Assembly (NCBI GenBank): GCA_947044405.1
Contig: CAMRHE010000011.1
Span: 6,058,501 to 6,122,500 of the forward strand
Reading direction: 5' to 3'
Length of the DNA stretch: 64,000 nucleotides
From: Leptodactylus fallax
Lineage: Eukaryota; Chordata; Amphibia; Anura; Leptodactylidae
In this document: positions 59,491 to 64,000 of the stretch, in pieces
How positions within the stretch are numbered: the stretch's first letter is position 1
How the letters are laid out: each line of letters starts with the position of its first letter
Position numbers and translations under genes: made by a program
The notes under the pieces: model-generated
The model's database searches: none
The model's input: only the letters and a program-made list of their open reading frames with translations
What the model was told of the DNA's origin: nothing

Positions 59491-59811
59491 AGAGCTATAC
59501 TTATCTCATATACAACATTACAGTCATGGCAAAAAAAATTTTACACTAACACAAATTGTGGTTTTCACAAAGTTTGCTTCTGCAGTATTTTTAAATCTTT
59601 TAGTCAGATATTTCTATGGTATACTGAAGTACAATTATAAGCATGTCATAAGTTTTATTGAAAAATACAATACAAGTTTATGCAAAGATTCAATATTTAC
59701 GGTGTTGACCTTAATTTTTCAAGTCTTCTGCAATTTTCCCTTGCATGCTGGGTATCAGTTTCTGGGTCACATGCTAACTGATGGCAACCCATTCTTTCCA
59801 AGTCAATTACA

Positions 59812-60660
59812 TAGATACATAGTAGAGGTTGGATGAAGACATCAGTCCATCAAGTCCAACCTATAACCTTACAGTCCCCTACAGTGTTGATCCAGAGGAA
59901 GGCAAAAAACCCCATGAGGCTTATGCCAATTGCCCCATTTCATGGGAAAAAAATTCCTTCCCGACTCCAATCTGGCAATCAATATAAAACCCAGGATCAA
60001 CGTGTCCTTAGAATCTAGAACCCATAATCTGTAATCTTGTTCAGTTCGAGAAAGGCATCCAGGCCCTCTTTGAACTTGTTCAATGAATCCACCATCACCA
60101 CTTCCTGGGGCAGAGAGTTCCATAGCCTTGTTGTTCTTACTGTAAAGAAGGCCTCTTCTATGTTGCTGGTGAAACTTTCTCTCCTCCAGATGTAGAGGAT
60201 GTCCCCTTGTCACTGTCACTGGCCTAGGAGTAAAAATATCATTAGAAAGTTCTTTGTGCTGTCCCTTCATGTATTTGTACATTGTTAGTAGATCTCCCCT
60301 TAGACGTCTTTTCTCTAAACTGAATAACCCCAAGTTTGTTAATCTATCGTTGTACTCCAATCCACCCATTCCCCTAATAATTTTGGTTGCCCTTCTCTGC
60401 ACTCTCTCTAGTTCAGTGATGTCTTTCTTGTATACTGGGGCCCAAAATTGTGCACAATAGTCTAAGTGTGGCCATTCCAGTGATTTTTATAGAGGCATAA
60501 CTATGTTCTTGTCATGAGAATCTATACCTCTTTTGATGAATCCCATAATTTTATTTGCCTTGGCAGCAGCTACCTGGCACTTGTCACTAAAGGTAAGCTT
60601 ACTGTCCACCAAAATCCCCAAGTCTTTTTCATTGTCTTACCCAGTAATTTACTGTGTTTG
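59812..60660 (-). mobile_element. CR1-like LINE insertion, 849 bp, 12-bp target duplication
   Basis: The 12-mers AAGTCAATTACA (59800-59811) and AAGTTAATTACA (60661-60672) flank the insert with one mismatch. On the minus strand the 3' end reads GGTTGGACTTGATGGACTG and finishes TACTATGTATCTATG, the standard 3' terminus of frog CR1-type repeats. The 5' side is truncated within the RT region. Confidence 0.88.
59869..60620 (-). pseudogene. CR1-like reverse transcriptase C-terminus
   Basis: On the minus strand the sequence reads DLGILVDSKLTFSDKCQVAA, then AKANKIMGFIKRGIDSHDK. A stop follows at about 60498. It continues LDYCAQFWAPVYKKDITELE, RVQRRATKIIRG, LTNLGLFSLEKRRLRGDLLT, then IFTPR...TRGHPLHLEE and FYSxxNRAMELSAPG-like sequence. 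This is the CR1/L2 ORF2 C-terminus. About 180 codons downstream of the stop are open, so the copy is relatively young or lightly damaged. Confidence 0.9.
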
Positions 60661-61009
60661 AAGTTAATTACAGTGCTTGAAGTTAATCGAAATTTCTGTG
60701 CTTTTATTTGTCCATCCAATTTTTGAAGATTGACCACAGATAGGTATTGATATCTGGAGAGGTTCCTGGCCATGGACCCAAAATTCCAATGTTTTGTTCA
60801 TGGAGCCAATTAGTTATCACTTTTACCTTGTGATATGGAGCTTCATAATGCTGGAAATGCATTGTTCACAAGTGTAGAAAAATTAGGAACCATATTAAAA
60901 AATGTCATGATCTCATAAGTGGCAAATATACTGTAGTATTGTTGTAGGAAATTGTAGGAATCACTCGATGGAATTTTATATGTTTTAGAAATGGCTACAA
61001 CTCTATACA

Positions 61010-61284
61010 GTGCTTAAAAGTTTTTTAGTTTAGGTTTTGAAGTACTAATCAACAATTGCTGAAAAGATACAGAAAGCAAAAGTTCACATACTGATATGTG
61101 ATACTGGATCATTTTCTTCTATAAATAAATGACTATATGCTTTACTCATTTGCTTGTTGTGGTTCTCTTTATCTACTTTTCAAAAGTAACTTTTAAGACT
61201 TTGGAAAATCTGATTAGTTTTATTTTATATTTATGCAGAAATATATCAAATTCTGAAGGATTCACAAGCTTTTAAGGATCACTG
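61010..61284. mobile_element. Solo Tc1 end, family D
   Basis: The segment repeats GATAC(A/T)GAAAGCAAA(A/G)GTTC, TTTATGCAGAAATAT and GATTCACAAGCTTTTAAGG, ending CACTG at 61280-61284. It parallels the element end at 25200-25404. The flanking dinucleotide is TG, not TA. Confidence 0.65.
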
Positions 61285-62344
61285 TGTTGAGACAAATGTT
61301 TCCATATTTTGAAATATAACCTAATCTACATGAATGGAGACTAAGATGTCACTCTTACTTAGTTGTGAGATCAAGCTGATGGATAGAAAATTGTCAAAAA
61401 GTCTACAGAAACAATATCCTTTCTGGGGGTGGGGAGTGAAATATTCTATTTAACTGTACTACAGTGTTAACAGAAATCATATCCTCCAGTAATATTAAAG
61501 TGAAAATGATGCTGAAACCATTTGTATGCGTAATGAATGACCAGGCAATGTTGAGATACAAGGGTGAGTTTTCCATCCTAATTCACCTTGACATTTTTGT
61601 TGTATTTGAAATAATAAACCATGAAACTTTCATACAGAATCTAAAAACAGTTTTCCAAAGAACAATGCTTAGCTAGTTCAATTCTTTATTGATAGGCACA
61701 TCCTTTACTAGAGATTTATTACTACAAGAGGTTCCACAGAGTTTGATTTTATCCCCTTCGATGATAGAAATACATAGTTTTATTCTTATTATGTCTCTTT
61801 TCTATTTTATGTATTGCGTACTATAAACTTTTTTTTCCTATTATTTACTTTATACAAATGCCTAAAAAAGTATTATATATCTCTATATCTACAATCAAAA
61901 TAATACTACTTATATTACTACTAATCATAATAATATAATAATTCATTATTTGCATTGTTTTCCACGTGTTTGTAATATAGTATGATATGTTTAAAATAGA
62001 AGGGCTTATCATTGAACATCTTCCACATGACTAAACTTCTAAACAATTTGGCAATATTCCTTGTTGAAAGAGAGAGAGCATTGGGAACAAATAGAAAATG
62101 TAGTACTAAATGAAACACAGCTTAGTACTAGGCAAGTTCGTAAAAGCAAAATAAAATATGTCTCTCTAGAGAGACTGCACATAGCTGACAGCTGGTGGAA
62201 AATGCTGAAAGTATCCAAAAATGACTCTATGGTTTTATATATTGCATCATGACAAGAGGAAAGGTTGAATAAGGTTATAATGAATGAAGCAAAATTCATG
62301 GAATAAAGATCAGTATAAAATAGTAAAATCATACGGTATACGTG

Positions 62345-62390
<46 letters not shown>

Positions 62391-62885
62391 TATTCAATGA
62401 GGTATTTGAGAAATATTTAAAGAATACTTGAAGTACAGATGTGTCCACACTCAACAGATCTCCAATTTGGGTATAGATTTCAATTTGTTATAAAACCAAT
62501 TCAACAATTTTATAATATGCTGACAAAAGTCCAAAAAATGTTGCAATCACCCTCCTACCTACAGATAGGATATTTAGCATATCAGTTTATGACATGTCAC
62601 AAAACCTTGTTTTGAAAAGCTTGTAATACACATATCTAACTATGTCTTACCAAGTAGACAAGTAAGGGAAGATAAATCTATTCCTATCTATCTGTGTAAC
62701 ATATAATGAATCTAAAAGCACTCAACTTTATTGGTATGCATTATAACAAACTCGCTACAGACTCAAAACAATTTCCAGTCCAGACCCTGTTGAAATAGTA
62801 CTTAGTTTTGCTACATCAAATCTTTCTGCAGTTATTATAGCAAATGGTATATCTGACATGAATTAGTGTTAAAAATTACTGGAGC
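61285..62885. other. AT-rich DNA with a (GATA)n tract
   Basis: A (GATA)n microsatellite lies at about 62346-62390. The segment 62565-62670 resembles 55795-55908 (ATAGGAT...TTA(A/G)CATATC, GACA(T/C)ATATCT(A/G)A), so both hold a copy of one dispersed repeat. No gene was recognised. Confidence 0.5.
62346..62390. repeat. (GATA)n microsatellite
   Basis: About 11 tandem GATA units. Confidence 0.95.
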
Positions 62886-63008
62886 GGTTAAGTGGATCGT
62901 GCTGCATCATGCAGCATCTCTGGCAGCAATTGATAATAGTTGTAAATGTCACAGCTATTATCAACTGCAGGCAGAGATGCTGCATGATGCAGCATGATCC
63001 ACTTAACC
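62886..63008. repeat. 123-bp near-perfect hairpin
   Basis: The arms begin GGTTAAGTGGATC and end GATCCACTTAACC. They stay complementary through TGCTGCATCATGCAGCATCT and on to the centre TTGATAATAG/CTATTATCAA, with a loop of about 8 nt (AAATGTC). Only a few positions mispair over roughly 57 bp of stem. It contains an internal palindrome, GCTGCATCATGCAGC. It is most likely a compact MITE. A pre-miRNA-like transcript is possible but not supported by conservation. Confidence 0.9.
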
Positions 63009-64000
63009 ACCTCTTATCAATTTACTATACAATTTGACAGGGTAAACCATGAAGACCAGGCAGTCAGCCATAGCCTATGCTTTGGAGATAATAGGCTGAT
63101 GTACAGCAACGCTGCTAGATGAATTCACCATTGTTAGTGAGGTAACCTTAGAGGGACTCCTTTTGGCACCACCGGTCCTGTTTTTTTTTTTCTTTTTTTT
63201 AACAGACCCATTCTAATTAGTTTTTATGATCTTTCGATGGCTCACAGAAAATGATTAGGTGCGGATACCTGTCCTGTTTTTATCCTTTAATGAGCTGCTA
63301 TATAAATCTCAATAAACTCCTCCAGTATTTGCTATTGCTGATTTGTGTCAGATATGTCATTTGCTACAATAGCAGAAAAATTTACTGTAGCAAAATTAAG
63401 TACTTTTTTGAAAGGGTCCAGAGTAATAATTGAGTCTGTAGCTAGATTGTTACAAAACATATCAATACAAGTATTTTTGATAAACATTTATTATAAGGTG
63501 TTTTCTAGTACTAGATCTATGATAGACATTCATTTCTACTATTGTCTTTTGCAATGATTTTTCTTTTTTTATCTAGGACTTGTTTGTGGCATATATATGA
63601 ACTATAATTTATAACAGTTTATGACACAAATTTTAATGAGTGTGGCCACGCCCCTTTCATTAAGCCCCAGCGACTGTTTGATGACCGAAAACTGGTGTAA
63701 GAGAAGTGATGAATTCCCCTTAACAAAGTAGTAAAAGGCCAACAAAAATGGCAGAATTTCATCTCAGGTCATTAGAGGTTAACTGAGTACAACTGGTAAG
63801 TTCAACAGTGACAAGAAGAATATTATTAGATCTTGGTCTAAGAGGTAGACTTCTAGGAAAAAAACATATGTGATGCAGCACCATAAACTGCCCTGACCTG
63901 AACCTCACAGATAACAATGTGGCACCATTTGAAAAAACCTGGGCAACTTCCACCATTATATATACACATGTCACAAGCACAGGATCCAAGAAATCATAAA
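63009..64000. other. Non-coding DNA, nothing recognised
   Basis: A T-rich run lies at about 63181-63200. The phrase GTGGCCACGCCCCTTTCATTAA at about 63642 resembles part of a dispersed repeat. I do not recognise a coding trace on either strand. Confidence 0.45.

Larger units (their letters stand above)
59521..60880 (-). mobile_element. Tc1-like element (family H), split by a CR1 insertion
   Basis: TA (59519-59520) plus CAGTCATGGCAAAAAAAATT begins the left terminal repeat. The inner left part runs to 59811. The element resumes at 60661-60880 with GACCACAGATAGGTATTGAT, GGCCATGGACCCAAAATTCC and TGGAAATGCATTGTTCA, which continue the same family. Transposase traces are on the minus strand and heavily decayed. 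The right end is missing. Confidence 0.75.

Overview
This 64 kb window looks like intergenic or intronic DNA from a repeat-rich vertebrate genome, most likely an amphibian (anuran). The signs are AT-rich sequence, at least eight different Tc1-type families, TTAA-flanked MITEs with T2/Kolobok-like ends (TTAAAGGG), CR1- and L1-like LINE remnants, a Helitron, hAT elements with ends of the form TAGAGATGAGCGAAT, and Penelope-style foldbacks. I found no host protein-coding gene, no tRNA and no rRNA. Every long coding trace belongs to a mobile element and every one is broken. The species assignment is an inference from repeat content. Family names are given from remembered consensus features, not from a search.

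Layout. 1-2.3 kb is unannotated AT-rich DNA. 2.3-3.8 kb is a dead Tc1 element. 4.4-9.3 kb is an L1-like LINE cut into three pieces by a hAT MITE (perfect 8-bp duplication), a Tc1 element and a second Tc1 fragment. 12.5-14.8 kb holds a cluster of small TIR elements: a hAT MITE, a TTAA MITE and an 82-bp piggyBac-like element nested in another. 16.1-19.5 kb is a broken tandem array with a Tc1 fragment, then an L1-like 3' half. 21-25.4 kb has TTAA MITEs, a 194-bp retro-insertion with a 17-bp duplication, and a foldback carrying two divergent hammerhead-ribozyme motifs. 28.4-30.9 kb is a 1.6-kb near-palindrome inserted between two MITEs, with a 14-bp duplication.

34.8-41.5 kb is a full-length 6.7-kb hAT element with TIRs, a perfect 8-bp duplication, a TATA box, a broken BED-finger transposase gene and a 1.8-kb minisatellite. 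41.7-46.5 kb is a Helitron with a recognisable HUH-Rep/helicase gene kept mostly in one frame but with six in-frame stops. It is cut off by a Tc1 element (46.5-48.0 kb). 48.3-53.9 kb holds further TIR elements, including a second, longer copy of the Tc1 family seen at 6.3 kb. 55.5-58.8 kb is a CR1-like LINE split by a 2.6-kb hAT element (perfect 8-bp duplication) full of tandem repeats. 59.5-60.9 kb is a Tc1 element split by an 849-bp CR1 insertion. A 123-bp hairpin lies at 62.9 kb.

The most interesting signals are: (1) a pair of divergent hammerhead ribozymes at 24.2-24.6 kb, one with an intact conserved core; (2) a GC-rich module shared by three different non-autonomous hAT elements, flanked by outward-pointing splice-donor-like sites and perfect hairpins, resembling a bidirectional promoter; (3) the 1.6-kb palindrome with hammerhead-like cores; (4) the hAT minisatellite, which has picked up pieces of the transposase gene. 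Target-site duplications give the order of several nested insertions.
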